In this document: in pieces, positions 29,214 to 41,804 of the stretch
Position numbering within the stretch: the first letter of the stretch is position 1
How the letters are laid out: every line of letters begins with the position of its first letter
Assembly (NCBI GenBank): GCA_002171615.1
Contig: NHEF01000010.1
Coordinates: 62,001-126,000 of the forward strand
Length of the DNA: 64,000 bases
DNA from: Gammaproteobacteria bacterium TMED78
GTDB lineage: Bacteria; Pseudomonadota; Gammaproteobacteria; Steroidobacterales; Rariloculaceae
Direction: 5' to 3'
Translations under genes and position numbers: made by a program
Notes under the pieces: generated by a model
What the model saw: only the letters and a program-made list of their open reading frames with translations
The model's database searches: none
Told to the model about the DNA's origin: nothing

Positions 29214-30979
29214 TAATTTTTTTCAGGGTTTTTTACTCTTATTCCTAGCTCTTGTAACTGAGATCGGTTTGCTGTGCTTGGTGCGCCCATTAAGATATCA
29301 CTAGCAGCCTGAGTCTTAGGAAATGCAATTACATCCCTTATACTATCTGCACCACACATAAGCATTACTATCCGATCTAAGCCAAAAGCAATTCCACCAT
29401 GAGGTGGGCAACCATACTGCATTGCATCAAGAAAAAAGCCAAACTTTTCACTAGCCTCTTCCTCAGTTATACCAAGCACTTTAAATACCGCCGACTGCAT
29501 CTTAGTATTATGAATTCTTATAGACCCTCCCCCAATTTCTGAGCCATTCAAAACCATATCATATGCTTTAGAGTAAATATCTCCTGGTTTTTTCAATAGT
29601 TCTTCACTAGAATTAGTATTAGGTGAAGTAAATGGGTGATGGGTAGAAGTCCATCCGCTTTTACTTTTTTCAAAAAGCGGAAAATCCGTTATCCATAAGG
29701 GTTTCCAGTTGCTATCTAACAAGCCTAGATCTAATGCTATCTTATCTCTTAAGGAGCCCAAACTCTCATTAACAACTTTATTTTTATCTGCTCCAAAGAA
29801 AATTAAATCGCCATTTTTAACATCCAATTTATTTAATAACAATACTAAAGAGTCTTTAGATAAAAACTTAATAATTGGTGACTGAAGTCCTATAGGAATA
29901 TTATTTACATCATTGACTTTAATATATGCCAGCCCTTTGGCACCATAATTAGATACAAAAACAGTATAATCATCAATTTCCTTTCTTGTTAACCTATTTC
30001 CATCTGGAATTACCATAGCGGCCACTCTATATCCTTCCATATTTGAAGGCTCCGAGAAAACTTTAAAGTTAACCTCTTTAAATAAATCTGACACTTCAAT
30101 TAGCTTTATTGGATTCCTCAAATCAGGACTATCTTGGCCATAGGTCTCAATAGCACTAGAATGTGTCATCCTGGGGAAAGGATTAGGTAAATCTACATCC
30201 ATTATCACTTTAAAAGTTTCTCTTATCAGAGACTCCATTAATGTCATAATCTGCTCTTCGTTTAAAAAAGAGGTTTCTATATCTATTTGAGTAAACTCAG
30301 GCTGTCTATCAGCCCTTAAATCTTCATCTCTAAAACATTTAACTATCTGGTAATAGCGATCAAATCCTGACATCATTAAAAGTTGCTTCATGAGCTGAGG
30401 AGATTGTGGTAAAGCAAAAAAATTACCTAGTTGGGTTCTGCTAGGAACAAGATAATCTCTTGCACCTTCAGGTGTTGTTTTGGCTAAAATAGGTGTCTCA
30501 ATCTCGATAAAATCTGCTACATCAAGAAACGCCCGAATAGTTTTAGTTACCTGATGACGAAGACGAATATTTCTTTGCATCTCTTCTCTTCTTAAATCTA
30601 AATATCTATAGCGTAATCTCATTTCCTCACTAGCACTCTCTTCATGATGAAAAGGTGGGGTTTTAGACTTATTTATTACTTCAATATTTTTTGCTAAAAG
30701 CTCAACCTCTCCTGATGCTAAATCTAGGTTAATTGTCCCCTCAGGACGCTCTCTAAGAGTTCCCGTAATAGAAAGAACAAACTCCCCTCTAACTTTCTCA
30801 GCCTGTGAAAAAATAGAAGCATCGCTTGGATCAAAGACTACTTGAAGAAGCCCCTCCCTATCTCTCAGATCTATAAAAATTACTCCACCATGGTCGCGTC
30901 TTCTATGGACCCAACCAGCAACAGTAATATCTTGACCTAAAAAAGACTTACTAACTTGACCACAATAGTGTGTCCTCAT
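29213..30979 (-). CDS. aspS: Aspartyl-tRNA synthetase
   Basis: [71 protein letters not shown]. Confidence 0.98.
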   Translation of the reverse strand: MRTHYCGQVSKSFLGQDITVAGWVHRRRDHGGVIFIDLRDREGLLQVVFDPSDASIFSQAEKVRGEFVLSITGTLRERPEGTINLDLASGEVELLAKNIEVINKSKTPPFHHEESASEEMRLRYRYLDLRREEMQRNIRLRHQVTKTIRAFLDVADFIEIETPILAKTTPEGARDYLVPSRTQLGNFFALPQSPQLMKQLLMMSGFDRYYQIVKCFRDEDLRADRQPEFTQIDIETSFLNEEQIMTLMESLIRETFKVIMDVDLPNPFPRMTHSSAIETYGQDSPDLRNPIKLIEVSDLFKEVNFKVFSEPSNMEGYRVAAMVIPDGNRLTRKEIDDYTVFVSNYGAKGLAYIKVNDVNNIPIGLQSPIIKFLSKDSLVLLLNKLDVKNGDLIFFGADKNKVVNESLGSLRDKIALDLGLLDSNWKPLWITDFPLFEKSKSGWTSTHHPFTSPNTNSSEELLKKPGDIYSKAYDMVLNGSEIGGGSIRIHNTKMQSAVFKVLGITEEEASEKFGFFLDAMQYGCPPHGGIAFGLDRIVMLMCGADSIRDVIAFPKTQAASDILMGAPSTANRSQLQELGIRVKNPEKN

Positions 30980-31022
30980 ATTTTCAATTCCTATTTTAAA
31001 ATTAGTACTCTAATAATTAATG

Positions 31023-31673
31023 CTAAGGCTTATAAGAAGATGAAGCAACATCATTCTTTGGATTAATCGGATGCCACTCTGGCACCACAACTCCTAATGA
31101 AATAATCATCTTTAAAGCATCTTCAACGGGCATCTCTAACTCAGTTACATTCTCTTTTGGTATCATTAACATAAAACCAGAAGTAGGATTTGGAGTTGTT
31201 GGTAAAAATACTGTTACAAGATCCTTACCTACCCTATACTCCGCTTCTTTTGGGTTATCAGATGTTTGAAAACATATGCTATAAATACCCTTACTTGGAT
31301 ATTGAATTAATAAAACGCGTTCAAATGCTGAATGTGAATCACCAAAAACTAACTCTAAGAATTTCTTTATTCCTGCATATATTGTACTTACTAGAGGAAT
31401 CTTAGATAAAAGAGACTCAAAAAATCTTACCATACTTTTGCCAATAAAATTTGCTACCACCACTCCTGTCACCATAAGAACAAGTAAAGCCAAGATTGCA
31501 CCTAAACCCGGAACGCTAAAACCAATTAAATACTCTGGGCGCCATTTTTCTGGTAGTAAAAATAATAGCCTATCCATTAGATCTAAAAGGAAAAGAAAAA
31601 CTATAATCGTTGCCCCAATAGGAGCCCAAACTAGTAAACCAGCTATTAAATAACGTCTTATTCTAGCTATCAT
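31023..31673 (-). CDS. DUF502 family membrane protein
   Basis: YLIAGLLVWAPIGATIIVFLFLLDLMD; SKIPLVSTIYAGIKKFLE; VFLPTTPNPTSGFMLMIP. Confidence 0.9.
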   Translation of the reverse strand: MIARIRRYLIAGLLVWAPIGATIIVFLFLLDLMDRLLFLLPEKWRPEYLIGFSVPGLGAILALLVLMVTGVVVANFIGKSMVRFFESLLSKIPLVSTIYAGIKKFLELVFGDSHSAFERVLLIQYPSKGIYSICFQTSDNPKEAEYRVGKDLVTVFLPTTPNPTSGFMLMIPKENVTELEMPVEDALKMIISLGVVVPEWHPINPKNDVASSSYKP

Positions 31674-32013
31674 TATTTTGTTTCATTTTTTTCTTTTTTG
31701 GGATGGATTCTTCAGATTTATTGCTTGCTAATTTACTTTTCCCTTCCTTATCTTTGTCTAGCTTTTTTTCCTTATTTACATTATTCACTTCAGAAGTATC
31801 AGCTAAGTTCCTTTTCTTGTCTTTGCCTGACTTAAAATCAGTTTCATACCAACCACTTCCTTTAAGGCGAAATACAGGCGCTGATATAAGACGTCTTAAA
31901 GATTTTGATTTACATTTAGGACAAACTATTAAATGCTTATCATTAATTTTTTGTAATTCGCTTAAATGATGCTCACAAGCATCACATCGATATTCATATA
32001 TAGGCATTACCAA
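31663..32013 (-). CDS. FmdB-type zinc-ribbon protein
   Basis: MPIYEYRCDACEHHLSELQKINDKHLIVCPKCKSKSLRRLISAPVFRLKGSGWYETDF. Confidence 0.9.
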   Translation of the reverse strand: MVMPIYEYRCDACEHHLSELQKINDKHLIVCPKCKSKSLRRLISAPVFRLKGSGWYETDFKSGKDKKRNLADTSEVNNVNKEKKLDKDKEGKSKLASNKSEESIPKKKKMKQNNDS

Positions 32014-32030
32014 TCCTCTTAGATAATAAA

Positions 32031-34616
32031 TTAGTGTTTCAAGTATTTTTCAAAACAAAAGCTATCTTTCTTTATCTTAACCTGAATCATATCACCAGGT
32101 AAAAACTCTCCTTTCAGAATGGCTTCAGCGATAGGATTTTCTAATTTAATCTGTAAAATCCTTTTTAAAGGCCTGGCTCCATACGCTTTATCATAGCCCA
32201 AATCAGATAGTTTATCTAAGGCCTCATCAGTTAGCTTTAAAGTCATATCTTTCTCTTCTAGTTTTTTATACAGGTCTTGGATCTGTATATCTACTATCTT
32301 CCTTATATGCTGCTTATCTAAAGAGTGGAAAACTACTATATCATCTATTCTATTAATAAATTCAGGCTTAAAACTTTCTGTAACAGTATTCATAACCGCT
32401 TTTTTCATTAGATCATAATCTTTATTATTCAATTCTTGAATAAGGTTACTACCAAGATTAGAGGTCATTACGATAACTGAATTTCTAAAATCAACCGTTC
32501 TTCCATGGCCATCTGTTAATCTTCCTTCATCTAAAACCTGAAGTAATATATTAAAAATATCTACATGAGCTTTCTCTATCTCATCAATTAAAATCACAGA
32601 ATAAGGCCTTCTTCTAACAGCTTCTGTCAAATAACCTCCCTCTTCATAGCCAATATAACCTGGAGGAGCACCTATCAATTTTGCTACAGAATGCTTTTCC
32701 ATAAATTCTGACATATCTATTCGAATCATTGAATCTAAGGATTCAAATAGAAAACTAGATAAAGATTTTGTTAATTCTGTCTTCCCTACTCCAGTTGGTC
32801 CAAGAAAAAGAAAAGATCCATATGGCTTATTTAAATCAGAAAGACCAGCTCTTGATCGTCTAACTGCATTTGAAACAGCACTAACTGCCTCCTCTTGACC
32901 TATCACTCTCGATCCTAAAGAATCCTCCATAGATACAAGCTTATCTTTTTCACTCTCAAGCATTTTATTGACTGGTATACCTGTCCATTTAGAGACTATT
33001 TCTGCTACTTCTTCTTCAGTAACCCTATTTCTTACTAAACTAAAACTTTTACTTTCAGAGGCTATAGCCTCTTCTAGTTGCTTCTCTAGCTCAGGGATCT
33101 TTCCATATTGAAGCTCAGACATCTTACCGAGGTCTCCAGACCTATTGGCTTGTACTAGCTCAATCTTAGCTTTTTCTAGCTGCTCTTTAGCAAATGATGT
33201 GCCCTGCATTATAGCCTTTTCAGATTTCCAGAGATCATCCAGCTTCATGAACTGCTTTTCTATCTCATCAATCTCAATCTTAAGGTCATAGAGTCTTTTT
33301 TTAGATACTTCATCAGTTTCTTTATTGAGAGCTTCAAATTCTATCTTTCTCTTTATTAATTTTCTTTCTAATTTATCTATCTCTTCTGGTTTAGAATCAA
33401 TCTCCATCCTAATGAGTGATGCAGCTTCATCAATGAGATCTATAGCCTTATCTGGTAACTGCCTATCACTAATATATCTGTTAGATAACACTGATGCTGA
33501 TACAATTGCTGGATCGGTTATCTCTACGCCATGATGTATTTCATACTTCTCCTTAAGTCCTCTTAATATAGCTATACTATCTTCAACATCTGGCTGTTCC
33601 ACTAATATCTTCTGGAAACGTCTCTCTAGAGCAGCATCTTTTTCTAAGTACTGTCGATATTCATCTAATGTAGTAGCACCAACGCAATGAAGATCTCCTC
33701 TAGCAAGGGCCGGTTTAAGCATATTTCCTGCATCCATAGCTCCTTCAGCTTTACCAGCACCAACAACCATATGTAACTCATCTATAAATAAGATAACTTG
33801 TCCATCCTGCTTAGCTAAATCATTAAGCAACGCCTTTAGCCTCTCTTCAAACTCTCCTCTAAACTTAGCTCCTGCAATTAAAGAGCCTAAATCTAAAGAA
33901 AGAACTTTTTTAGATTTCAAGCCCTCTGGTACTTCTGAATTTACTATTCTTTGAGCAAGTCCTTCAATTATTGCTGTCTTTCCAACGCCAGGCTCCCCAA
34001 TTAATACTGGATTATTTTTAGTCCTTCTTTGTAATACCTGAATTGTCCTTCTTATTTCGTCATCTCTTCCAATAACAGGATCAAGTTTTCCATACTCTGC
34101 CATCTCTGTTAAATCAATTGTATATTTTTTTAGAGCATTTCTAGCCTCTTCGGCATTTGAGTCATGAACATTGGAACCAGATCTTAAATCTTTAACTGCT
34201 TTTTCCAATACCTCAACGTCTAAACTATTTTTTTTGAGAAGCCTGCCCAGATCACTCTTATCATTAGCAGCAGCTAAAACAAAAAATTCGCTAGAAACAT
34301 AGGTATCCCCATAATCTTTAGAAATTTTATCAGCTTTGCTCAGTAGCCTTTCTAGACCATTAGAAATATGCACTTCTCCAGGCTCATTACCAGTCACCTT
34401 AGGTAATTGATTAATTATTTTTCTGAGTCCACTAGTGAATTGGGCAATATTTACTCCAGTTTTTAACAACAACCCTCTAACAGTACTTGTCTCCTGATCT
34501 AATAAAGAGGTCATAAGATGAACGGGCTCGATGAACTGATTATCATTATCTAATGCAAGATTTTGTGCATTAGAAATTGCAATTTCAAGGCTACTTGTAA
34601 ACTTATCTATTCTCAT
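32031..34616 (-). CDS. clpB: ATP-dependent chaperone ClpB
   Basis: Two AAA+ modules ([29 protein letters not shown]) plus a coiled-coil middle domain. Confidence 0.98.
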   Translation of the reverse strand: MRIDKFTSSLEIAISNAQNLALDNDNQFIEPVHLMTSLLDQETSTVRGLLLKTGVNIAQFTSGLRKIINQLPKVTGNEPGEVHISNGLERLLSKADKISKDYGDTYVSSEFFVLAAANDKSDLGRLLKKNSLDVEVLEKAVKDLRSGSNVHDSNAEEARNALKKYTIDLTEMAEYGKLDPVIGRDDEIRRTIQVLQRRTKNNPVLIGEPGVGKTAIIEGLAQRIVNSEVPEGLKSKKVLSLDLGSLIAGAKFRGEFEERLKALLNDLAKQDGQVILFIDELHMVVGAGKAEGAMDAGNMLKPALARGDLHCVGATTLDEYRQYLEKDAALERRFQKILVEQPDVEDSIAILRGLKEKYEIHHGVEITDPAIVSASVLSNRYISDRQLPDKAIDLIDEAASLIRMEIDSKPEEIDKLERKLIKRKIEFEALNKETDEVSKKRLYDLKIEIDEIEKQFMKLDDLWKSEKAIMQGTSFAKEQLEKAKIELVQANRSGDLGKMSELQYGKIPELEKQLEEAIASESKSFSLVRNRVTEEEVAEIVSKWTGIPVNKMLESEKDKLVSMEDSLGSRVIGQEEAVSAVSNAVRRSRAGLSDLNKPYGSFLFLGPTGVGKTELTKSLSSFLFESLDSMIRIDMSEFMEKHSVAKLIGAPPGYIGYEEGGYLTEAVRRRPYSVILIDEIEKAHVDIFNILLQVLDEGRLTDGHGRTVDFRNSVIVMTSNLGSNLIQELNNKDYDLMKKAVMNTVTESFKPEFINRIDDIVVFHSLDKQHIRKIVDIQIQDLYKKLEEKDMTLKLTDEALDKLSDLGYDKAYGARPLKRILQIKLENPIAEAILKGEFLPGDMIQVKIKKDSFCFEKYLKH

Positions 34617-34620
34617 TAGT

Positions 34621-34660
34621 TTAATATTTAAAATTAATGTTTAATTAATGTTTAATTAAT
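34621..34660. repeat. Short AT-rich tandem repeat (aattaatgttt x about 3) just upstream of clpB
   Basis: Read directly: aaaattaatgtttaattaatgtttaattaatgggg. Confidence 0.75.
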
Positions 34661-34704
34661 GGGGATCACTCAAGAAATATCAACTCGCATAGCCTTAAAA
34701 CTCT

Positions 34705-35424
34705 CTATTCTAGCCATAATAAAGTAGCTATTCTTTCAGATATATCACCTCTCCTATAGGAAAAAAATCGATCTTTTTGCATGAAAGTACAAAAATTACC
34801 CCCATAAACTGAATAAATTTGATAATTATTAAATATTGTACGGGCAATCCCATAAAGATCTAAGTGCCAAGAATTCTTTCTAATAGCTTTAAAATTCGCT
34901 TTGACTGAAAAATCGTAATCGTCAAAAGTCTCATAAACTTCATTGCTAACCTCATAGGCAGTCTGACTTATACCTGGGCCCAACCAAACAACTATATCTT
35001 TTGGATTAGAATCCATTAGACTAATAGCATTTTGGATAATCCCATTAGACAGTCCTCGCCATCCTGCGTGTAAGGCACAAATTTTATCTTCCACAAGGGA
35101 AGAAATGAGAATTGGTAAGCAATCAGCAGTTAAAATTGCACATACGTTTTTCTTATTCTTAGTAAACAAACCATCAAATTTTATATCATTTGATGAGAAG
35201 TTATCTAAATCTAAAATTAAAGAGCTATGAGTTTGATTTAGCCATATAGGCTCACTTGGTAAATCAAGCTGTATAGAAAGCCTTTCTCTATTATGAAATA
35301 CACTATCTTTGCCTCTACTAGAATAAGTTGAGAAATTGTTTTCAGAAAATCTTCCTTTTTCAGTAGTCAAAGCTTTTACATTCTTTTTGGCAGGCCAATT
35401 TGGTTCTATTGTTTTAATTTTCAT
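34705..35424 (-). CDS. pgeF: Multicopper polyphenol oxidase/YfiH (PgeF) family
   Basis: VCAILTADCLPILIS; CALHAGWRGLSNGI; WLGPGISQTAYEV. Confidence 0.92.
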   Translation of the reverse strand: MKIKTIEPNWPAKKNVKALTTEKGRFSENNFSTYSSRGKDSVFHNRERLSIQLDLPSEPIWLNQTHSSLILDLDNFSSNDIKFDGLFTKNKKNVCAILTADCLPILISSLVEDKICALHAGWRGLSNGIIQNAISLMDSNPKDIVVWLGPGISQTAYEVSNEVYETFDDYDFSVKANFKAIRKNSWHLDLYGIARTIFNNYQIYSVYGGNFCTFMQKDRFFSYRRGDISERIATLLWLE

Positions 35425-36379
35425 TTAAACTAAATTTCTTATCTCTAGCTAATATTGAAAGCATATCCTGGATATCTTTAGGTAAAGAAGATTTGAAAAC
35501 AACCCTCTTTCCTGATGAAGGATGCAAAAATGATAAACAGCTTGAATGAAGAGCCTGTCTTTTTAGCTTAGAAATTGACTCTTTTAATTCTTCTGAAGGG
35601 GATGTAGGTAATCGTGGTCTTCCTCCATACAAAGGATCGCCTAAAAGTGGATATTTTTTATGAGATAAGTGAACCCTTATCTGATGAGTCCTACCAGTCT
35701 CTATTTGAATTTCTAAAAGGCTATGAGCTCTATAACGCTCAAGTACTTTATAGGAGGTGGTAGCTGGTTTGCCATTTCTACTAACTGACATCTTCAACCT
35801 ATCGCGAGAACTTCTTCCAATAGGAAGATCAATCTTTCCTCCTGAGATAGGAATATCATTACAAATGCCAAAATAAATTTTTGTGACTGTCTTCTGCTTC
35901 ATTTGGCTAATTAGATTTAAGTAACTGGCCGAATTTCTTGCTACAACTAAAAGCCCGCTCGTTCCTTTATCTAAGCGGTGAACAATACCTGCCCTGGGTA
36001 ATATTGCTTGGCTAGGATCTAAATAGAGCAATCCATTCTGTAAAGTACCTGATCTATTTCCTGCCCCTGGATGGATAACTAACCCATTAGGTTTATTTAT
36101 TATGAAAAAATCACTATCTTCATGAACTATGTCTAAAGGGATATCTTCAGGAACAACAGCAACTACTGGCTCTAGGCTTACATCAAGATTTATAATTTGT
36201 CCCTCTATAATTTTTGTTTTTGGCTGTACCTTATTATAATCTAATGTCAGATTACCAGATTTAATCCAGCCTTTAAGCTGATTTCTAGAAAATCTTTTCA
36301 ACGACTTAGCTACAGCTTGGTCAAATCGCATCCCAGATAAGTCCTCTGTAACTATAAAATTTTCTTTAACTTTTTCCAA
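35414..36379 (-). CDS. rluD: 23S rRNA pseudouridine synthase RluD
   Basis: S4-like N-terminus; GIVHRLDKGTSGLLVVAR; ETGRTHQIRVHLSHKKYPLLGDPLYGG. Confidence 0.95.
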   Translation of the reverse strand: MEKVKENFIVTEDLSGMRFDQAVAKSLKRFSRNQLKGWIKSGNLTLDYNKVQPKTKIIEGQIINLDVSLEPVVAVVPEDIPLDIVHEDSDFFIINKPNGLVIHPGAGNRSGTLQNGLLYLDPSQAILPRAGIVHRLDKGTSGLLVVARNSASYLNLISQMKQKTVTKIYFGICNDIPISGGKIDLPIGRSSRDRLKMSVSRNGKPATTSYKVLERYRAHSLLEIQIETGRTHQIRVHLSHKKYPLLGDPLYGGRPRLPTSPSEELKESISKLKRQALHSSCLSFLHPSSGKRVVFKSSLPKDIQDMLSILARDKKFSLNEN

Positions 36380-36480
36380 ATTTCCATTACCCAGAAGAAT
36401 GTTTAAAAATATGTTAATATTTTATAAGATAAAAAAAATATTTACATTAGTATATTCAAATTAAACTTAACCAACTATTT

Positions 36481-37221
36481 ATGGTAATAATATATAAAAA
36501 AATATTTACTTCTATTTTTCTAATTTTTTTGCTTTCTTCGTGTAGTAATAGTGAAAATAATATTTTAGAAGGAGGAGCTGAAGATTTCTATCAAAGAGGA
36601 ATAGATGCCATGTCTGATGGTAATTATCCAAATTCTTTAGCATATTTTCAGGCACTTGAGGCAAACTATCCATTTAGTAACTTAACTAGACAAGCAAAGC
36701 TAGATATAATTTACGTCTACTACAAAAGTAGACAACCCGAACTTGCAATTGATGCTGCTGAGGAATTTGAAAGAGAAAACCCTACTCACCCCAGAGTAGA
36801 TTACTCTCTTTATATGGTAGGTCTAGCATATTTCGATCAGACTCCAAATATCATTGAAAGATGGTTTAATGTAAATCTTGATGTTCGCCCGCCTAAAGAT
36901 ACCTTGCAATCTTTCTTAAGTTTTCAAGAATTGCTTAGACGCTTTCCAGAAAGTCAATATGCCCCAGATGCTAGAGAGAGAATGATTTTTCTAAGAAATA
37001 GATTAGCTGCTTATGAAAATCACGTTGCTGATTACTACATAAGAAGAGGTGCATATCCTGCCGCTATAAATAGAACTAAATATGCCTTAGAGCATTACTC
37101 TGGTTCGCCCGAATTAGAACTGTCTTTAAATCTTATGATTAATGCTTATGAAATGATGGGAATGAACAATCTTGCTTCTGATACAAAAAGAATTCTAGAG
37201 GAAAACTTTCCTAATCAATAA
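36481..37221 (+). CDS. bamD: Outer-membrane assembly lipoprotein BamD
   Basis: Lipobox FLLSSCSNS; FYQRGIDAMSDGNYPNSLAYFQALEANYPFS TPR; divergent from rluD. Confidence 0.92.
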   Translation: MVIIYKKIFTSIFLIFLLSSCSNSENNILEGGAEDFYQRGIDAMSDGNYPNSLAYFQALEANYPFSNLTRQAKLDIIYVYYKSRQPELAIDAAEEFERENPTHPRVDYSLYMVGLAYFDQTPNIIERWFNVNLDVRPPKDTLQSFLSFQELLRRFPESQYAPDARERMIFLRNRLAAYENHVADYYIRRGAYPAAINRTKYALEHYSGSPELELSLNLMINAYEMMGMNNLASDTKRILEENFPNQ

Positions 37222-38822
37222 TCAGATGTAATTGGATATCTCCAATCTCGCCCGAAGGCTCTTTGACTTATTTTTACTCCAGGTGGAGCTTGTTTTCTCT
37301 TATATTCGTTCTTTTTTACTAAATCTATAATTTTTTTAACAACCTCACTATCAAAACCAAGTTTCACAATCTGTTCGATAGAAAAGTCTTTTTCTACAAA
37401 TGCCTCAAGAATTTTATCTAATATCTGGTAATCCGGTAAGCTATCACTATCTTTTTGATTTTCTCTAAGCTCAGCAGTAGGCTCTCGGGTGATAACTCTT
37501 TCAGGAATAGCTAAGCTGATGCCATTCCTATAATCTGCTAGTTGATACACTAACGTCTTACTACAATCTTTCAATGGAGCAAAACCACCTGCCATATCTC
37601 CATATAAGGTTCCATAACCTACAGCTATTTCACTTTTATTGCTCGTAGCTAAAACCAGGCTTCCCATCTTATTCGAAATAGCCATCAAAATTATACTCCT
37701 GCATCTAGCCTGTATATTTTCTTCAGTAATATCTTCATCTAGCTCTGAAAATATATATTTTAAGGACTTAAGTATAGATTGGAATATACTCTCTATAGAA
37801 ATTTCTTCAAAATCAACACCTAAAATTTTAGCTTGTAATTTAGAATCTTCTTTACTAATTTTCGAAGTAAATCTGGAGGGCATCATAACAGCCTTAACTT
37901 TATCTTTTCCAAGTGCATCATGAGCAACACATAAAGTTAAAGCTGAATCTATACCTCCAGACAAACCTAAAACAACGTGATTAAAATTATTTTTTTTCAC
38001 GTAGTCTCTTACACCAAGTACTAATGCATCATATATACTCTTAATAGAGGATGGCTCTGAGAGCAAAGAGTCAGAATTAAACTCTATTACTGGATGATTA
38101 TTCTTTATTTGAATATAAGAAACCTGCTCAGAAAATCTTGCTGCTCTATAAATTATATCTCCACCCGAATCTAACACAAATGATGCGCCATCAAAAACTA
38201 GCTCGTCTTGACCTCCTATCATATTTACATAAATAACAGGTACTTTATTTCTTCTAGATTTTAGGGAGAAAATTTTCTCCCTCATAGAGTGTTTATCTAT
38301 ATGAAAAGGAGAGGCATTTATAATAATAACAATATTAGCACCTTGCATACATGCAAGATCAAAAGTCCTATCCTCCCAAGCATCCTCGCAAATTAATGTA
38401 CTAAATTTTATTCCTTTAAAATCAAAAACTGAGACTTTCTTTCCAGGATTAAAATATCTTTTTTCATCAAAAACAGAGTAATTTGGAAGAATCAATTTTC
38501 TATGTCGAGCTAATTCTTTACCATTAGAAATAAATAAAGCTGAATTAAAAATAGAATCTTTTTTATATTCAGGAAAGCCTATACAAATACTTATACCCTT
38601 TGTTTCCGATTTTAGGCATTCAATAGATGCATTTATCCTGCTGCTCATATCATTACGAAATAAAAGATCTTCTGGGGGATATCCAGAAATTACTAGCTCA
38701 GGAAAAACTAGCAAATCACACTTTTCTTTATCACGAGCACTTTCTATAATAGAAAGTACTTTACTGGTATTAGACTCTATTGCACCTACATGTGTATTTA
38801 TCTGAGCAATTCCTATCCTCAC
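37215..38822 (-). CDS. nadE: NAD synthase, glutamine-hydrolysing, fused to nitrilase-type amidase
   Basis: [18 protein letters not shown] and ICEDAWED nitrilase motifs; [42 protein letters not shown]. Confidence 0.97.
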   Translation of the reverse strand: MRIGIAQINTHVGAIESNTSKVLSIIESARDKEKCDLLVFPELVISGYPPEDLLFRNDMSSRINASIECLKSETKGISICIGFPEYKKDSIFNSALFISNGKELARHRKLILPNYSVFDEKRYFNPGKKVSVFDFKGIKFSTLICEDAWEDRTFDLACMQGANIVIIINASPFHIDKHSMREKIFSLKSRRNKVPVIYVNMIGGQDELVFDGASFVLDSGGDIIYRAARFSEQVSYIQIKNNHPVIEFNSDSLLSEPSSIKSIYDALVLGVRDYVKKNNFNHVVLGLSGGIDSALTLCVAHDALGKDKVKAVMMPSRFTSKISKEDSKLQAKILGVDFEEISIESIFQSILKSLKYIFSELDEDITEENIQARCRSIILMAISNKMGSLVLATSNKSEIAVGYGTLYGDMAGGFAPLKDCSKTLVYQLADYRNGISLAIPERVITREPTAELRENQKDSDSLPDYQILDKILEAFVEKDFSIEQIVKLGFDSEVVKKIIDLVKKNEYKRKQAPPGVKISQRAFGRDWRYPITSDY

Positions 38823-39688
38823 TCTAATGCCTTACTCATTGCAACTCCTAGATCTGCTGGAGACTGAACCGTATGAACACCAGCTTTGTTCAATGCATTA
38901 TACTTCTCTAATGCCGTGCCTTTACCTCCAGAAATAATTGCACCTGCATGCCCCATTCTCTTTCCTTTTGGGGCAGTTACTCCAGCTATATAAGCAACTA
39001 CTGGTTTTGTAATATTACTACTTATATATTCAGCTGCCTCCTCCTCATCAGTTCCTCCAATTTCTCCTACCAATATAATTCCCTTAGTCTCTGAATCATT
39101 TTGGAATAGCTCTAGACAGTCAATAAAATTCATACCTCTTATAGGATCACCACCAATTCCTATACAAGTTGTCTGTCCAAGTCCTTCATTTGATGTTTGA
39201 AAAACTGCTTCATAAGTTAGAGTTCCTGAGCGAGATATTATTCCTATTGAGCCAGCAGAATGAATAAAGCCAGGCATTATTCCTATTTTACAACTACCAG
39301 GTGTGATAATGCCCGGACAATTAGGCCCAATCAGTCTAGAGCCAGAACTCTTTATGGCTGATTTAACATTAACCATATCTAAGACTGGCAGACCTTCTGT
39401 GATACATACAATAAGCTCTATCCCACTCTCTGCAGCTTCTATAATCGCATTAGCAGCAAATGCTGCAGGAACATAGATCATACTAACTTTGGCATCCGTA
39501 TTATCTACTGCCTCCTGCATATTATTAAAAACTGGTAAATCTAAGTGAGTTTGCCCCCCCTTGCCCGGAGTAACGCCAGCTACAATAGATGTTCCATATG
39601 CAAGACATTGTTCAGCATGAAAACTTCCTTGTCTACCAGTCAACCCCTGACAAATAACTTTTGTTTCTTTATCAACTAAAATACTCAT
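38819..39688 (-). CDS. sucD: Succinyl-CoA ligase alpha subunit
   Basis: [56 protein letters not shown]. Confidence 0.97.
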   Translation of the reverse strand: MSILVDKETKVICQGLTGRQGSFHAEQCLAYGTSIVAGVTPGKGGQTHLDLPVFNNMQEAVDNTDAKVSMIYVPAAFAANAIIEAAESGIELIVCITEGLPVLDMVNVKSAIKSSGSRLIGPNCPGIITPGSCKIGIMPGFIHSAGSIGIISRSGTLTYEAVFQTSNEGLGQTTCIGIGGDPIRGMNFIDCLELFQNDSETKGIILVGEIGGTDEEEAAEYISSNITKPVVAYIAGVTAPKGKRMGHAGAIISGGKGTALEKYNALNKAGVHTVQSPADLGVAMSKALE

Positions 39689-40872
39689 TTAGGCCGTCCT
39701 TTAGCAAGTGAAATTATTTTTTTAGCGGCATCTGTCAAAGATTCAGCTGCAGTTATCTTGAGATCACTATCTTTAAGTAATTGTTTTCCTTTCTGAACGT
39801 TTGTCCCTTCTAGCCTAACAACTACTGGAACCTCTACACCAACTTCCTTAACAGCCATAATTATTCCTTCAGCAATTAAATCGCACCTAACAATTCCTCC
39901 AAATATATTTACTAAGATTGCCTCTACATTTTCATTAGCTAAAATAATCTTGAATGCCTCTGTGACCCTCTCGGCTGTCGCCCCTCCACCAACATCAAGA
40001 AAATTAGCAGGTTCACCGCCATGGAGCTTGATCAAATCCATGGTAGCCATAGCCAATCCAGCACCATTTACCATACACGCAATATTTCCATCCAACGAAA
40101 CATAATTTAGATCGTGAGTGGTTGCTAATCTTTCTTGTTCATCCTCCTGAGAGTCGTCCCTAAGATCACTTAAGCTAGGCTGTCTAAATAAAGCGTTATC
40201 CTCAATATTAATCTTAGCATCTAAAGCTAAAATATTGCCATTCTTAGCAACGATGAGAGGATTAATCTCTATTAGGCTAGCATCTGATTGTTGGAATAAA
40301 TTAATCAGCTTTTTCAAGATATCTGAAAAATCATCAAATTGAGAGCTATCTAATGAAAGATTTATCGCAAGATTTTTTATATCACTATCTTTCATTCCAT
40401 TTTTCTGATCAACTTCTGCTGTAAAAATCTTCTCAGGAGTCTCTGAGGCAACTTTTTCGATATCCATACCTCCACACTCAGAGCACATTACAACAACCTT
40501 CTCCCTTGACCTGTCAACTAGAAGACTTAAATAGAGCTCTCTCTGTATTTCAGAGCCTTCCTCTATATAAACAGAGTTTATTGGGAGTCCATCTGTTCCA
40601 GTCTGGTGAGTAATAAGTTTTTTGCCTATTAAAGTACTTGTATATTCAGCGACTTCATCTATAGAGTGGGCTAGCTTTACGCCACCAGCCTTGCCTCTCC
40701 CACCAGCATGGACCTGAGCCTTTACAACCCATACATTTCCACCTATAGCACTAGCTGCATCTATTGCTTCCTTGACATTATAAGCAATAACCCCTTTCGG
40801 AACTGATATGCCAAAATCCCTAAAAATAGTCTTTGATTGATATTCGTGAAGATTCAATTTAAATGCTCTCAA
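39685..40872 (-). CDS. sucC: Succinyl-CoA ligase beta subunit
   Basis: [59 protein letters not shown]. Confidence 0.97.
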   Translation of the reverse strand: MRAFKLNLHEYQSKTIFRDFGISVPKGVIAYNVKEAIDAASAIGGNVWVVKAQVHAGGRGKAGGVKLAHSIDEVAEYTSTLIGKKLITHQTGTDGLPINSVYIEEGSEIQRELYLSLLVDRSREKVVVMCSECGGMDIEKVASETPEKIFTAEVDQKNGMKDSDIKNLAINLSLDSSQFDDFSDILKKLINLFQQSDASLIEINPLIVAKNGNILALDAKINIEDNALFRQPSLSDLRDDSQEDEQERLATTHDLNYVSLDGNIACMVNGAGLAMATMDLIKLHGGEPANFLDVGGGATAERVTEAFKIILANENVEAILVNIFGGIVRCDLIAEGIIMAVKEVGVEVPVVVRLEGTNVQKGKQLLKDSDLKITAAESLTDAAKKIISLAKGRPK

Positions 40873-40973
40873 ATGTTTTAATTATATATTTTATCATTTA
40901 TTAACATTAATTTAAGCTTTTAGGAACACTTTAGGAATATAATTAAACCTAATCAATAATTAAGGTATACATA

Positions 40974-41804
40974 TTGGATAGTAATCATTATCTCTTTACT
41001 GTAATTTTTATCGTTAGCTTAATAATTGGAAGTTTTCTTGGGTTAGCTAGCTTTAGAATACCAATTATTTTAAAAAAGCTCTATAACGAAGAAAATGAAT
41101 TTAATAATTATAAAAAAAGAACCTACAACCTAGCAATACCTCGGTCGCAGTGCCCAAATTGTCTAAATACTATCTCTTTTCACCAAAATATCCCATTAAT
41201 AAGTTATATTTTCCTTTTTGGTAAATGTAGTTATTGTAAAAAATCTATTTCGCCTAGATACCCAATAATTGAAATCACTACGTTAATAGTTTTTATTTTT
41301 ATTTTTTATAACTCTGGTATAAATCTTAGTACTTTGCCTGTATATGCTTTAGCTTGTCTTTTAATTGTAGCTTCAGTGATTGATCTTGAGCATGGTTTAC
41401 TCCCAAATGTGATTACCATACCTATCTTAGTTTTAGGATTAACTGTTAATGCCTTAGAAATGAATTCAATAAAGATTTATTCTAGTATTATTGGAGCTAT
41501 TTTTGGTTACTATAGTCTCTGGATAATTTATAAAATTCATAAATTTTTTACTAAAAAAGATGGGATGGGTTATGGTGATTTTAAACTTATGGCAGCTATG
41601 GGATCATGGACAGGATGGCAAATAATTCCATTAATTATCTTCTTTTCATCGCTATTTGGAATAATTTTTTCATTATTTCCAAGTAATTTTAAAAAATACT
41701 CAGTTCGAACCTCTATACCATTTGGCCCTTTCATAGCTATCACTGGCTTTATTGCTTTTCTATACAGAGAAGAATTGTTACTATTTTATATTTTATATTT
41801 ATGA
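40974..41804 (+). CDS. pilD: Prepilin leader peptidase/N-methyltransferase (TTG start)
   Basis: FLGLASFRIP; CPNC...CSYC; VASVIDLEHGLLPN; GMGYGDFKLMAAMGSWTGW. Confidence 0.93.
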   Translation: MDSNHYLFTVIFIVSLIIGSFLGLASFRIPIILKKLYNEENEFNNYKKRTYNLAIPRSQCPNCLNTISFHQNIPLISYIFLFGKCSYCKKSISPRYPIIEITTLIVFIFIFYNSGINLSTLPVYALACLLIVASVIDLEHGLLPNVITIPILVLGLTVNALEMNSIKIYSSIIGAIFGYYSLWIIYKIHKFFTKKDGMGYGDFKLMAAMGSWTGWQIIPLIIFFSSLFGIIFSLFPSNFKKYSVRTSIPFGPFIAITGFIAFLYREELLLFYILYL

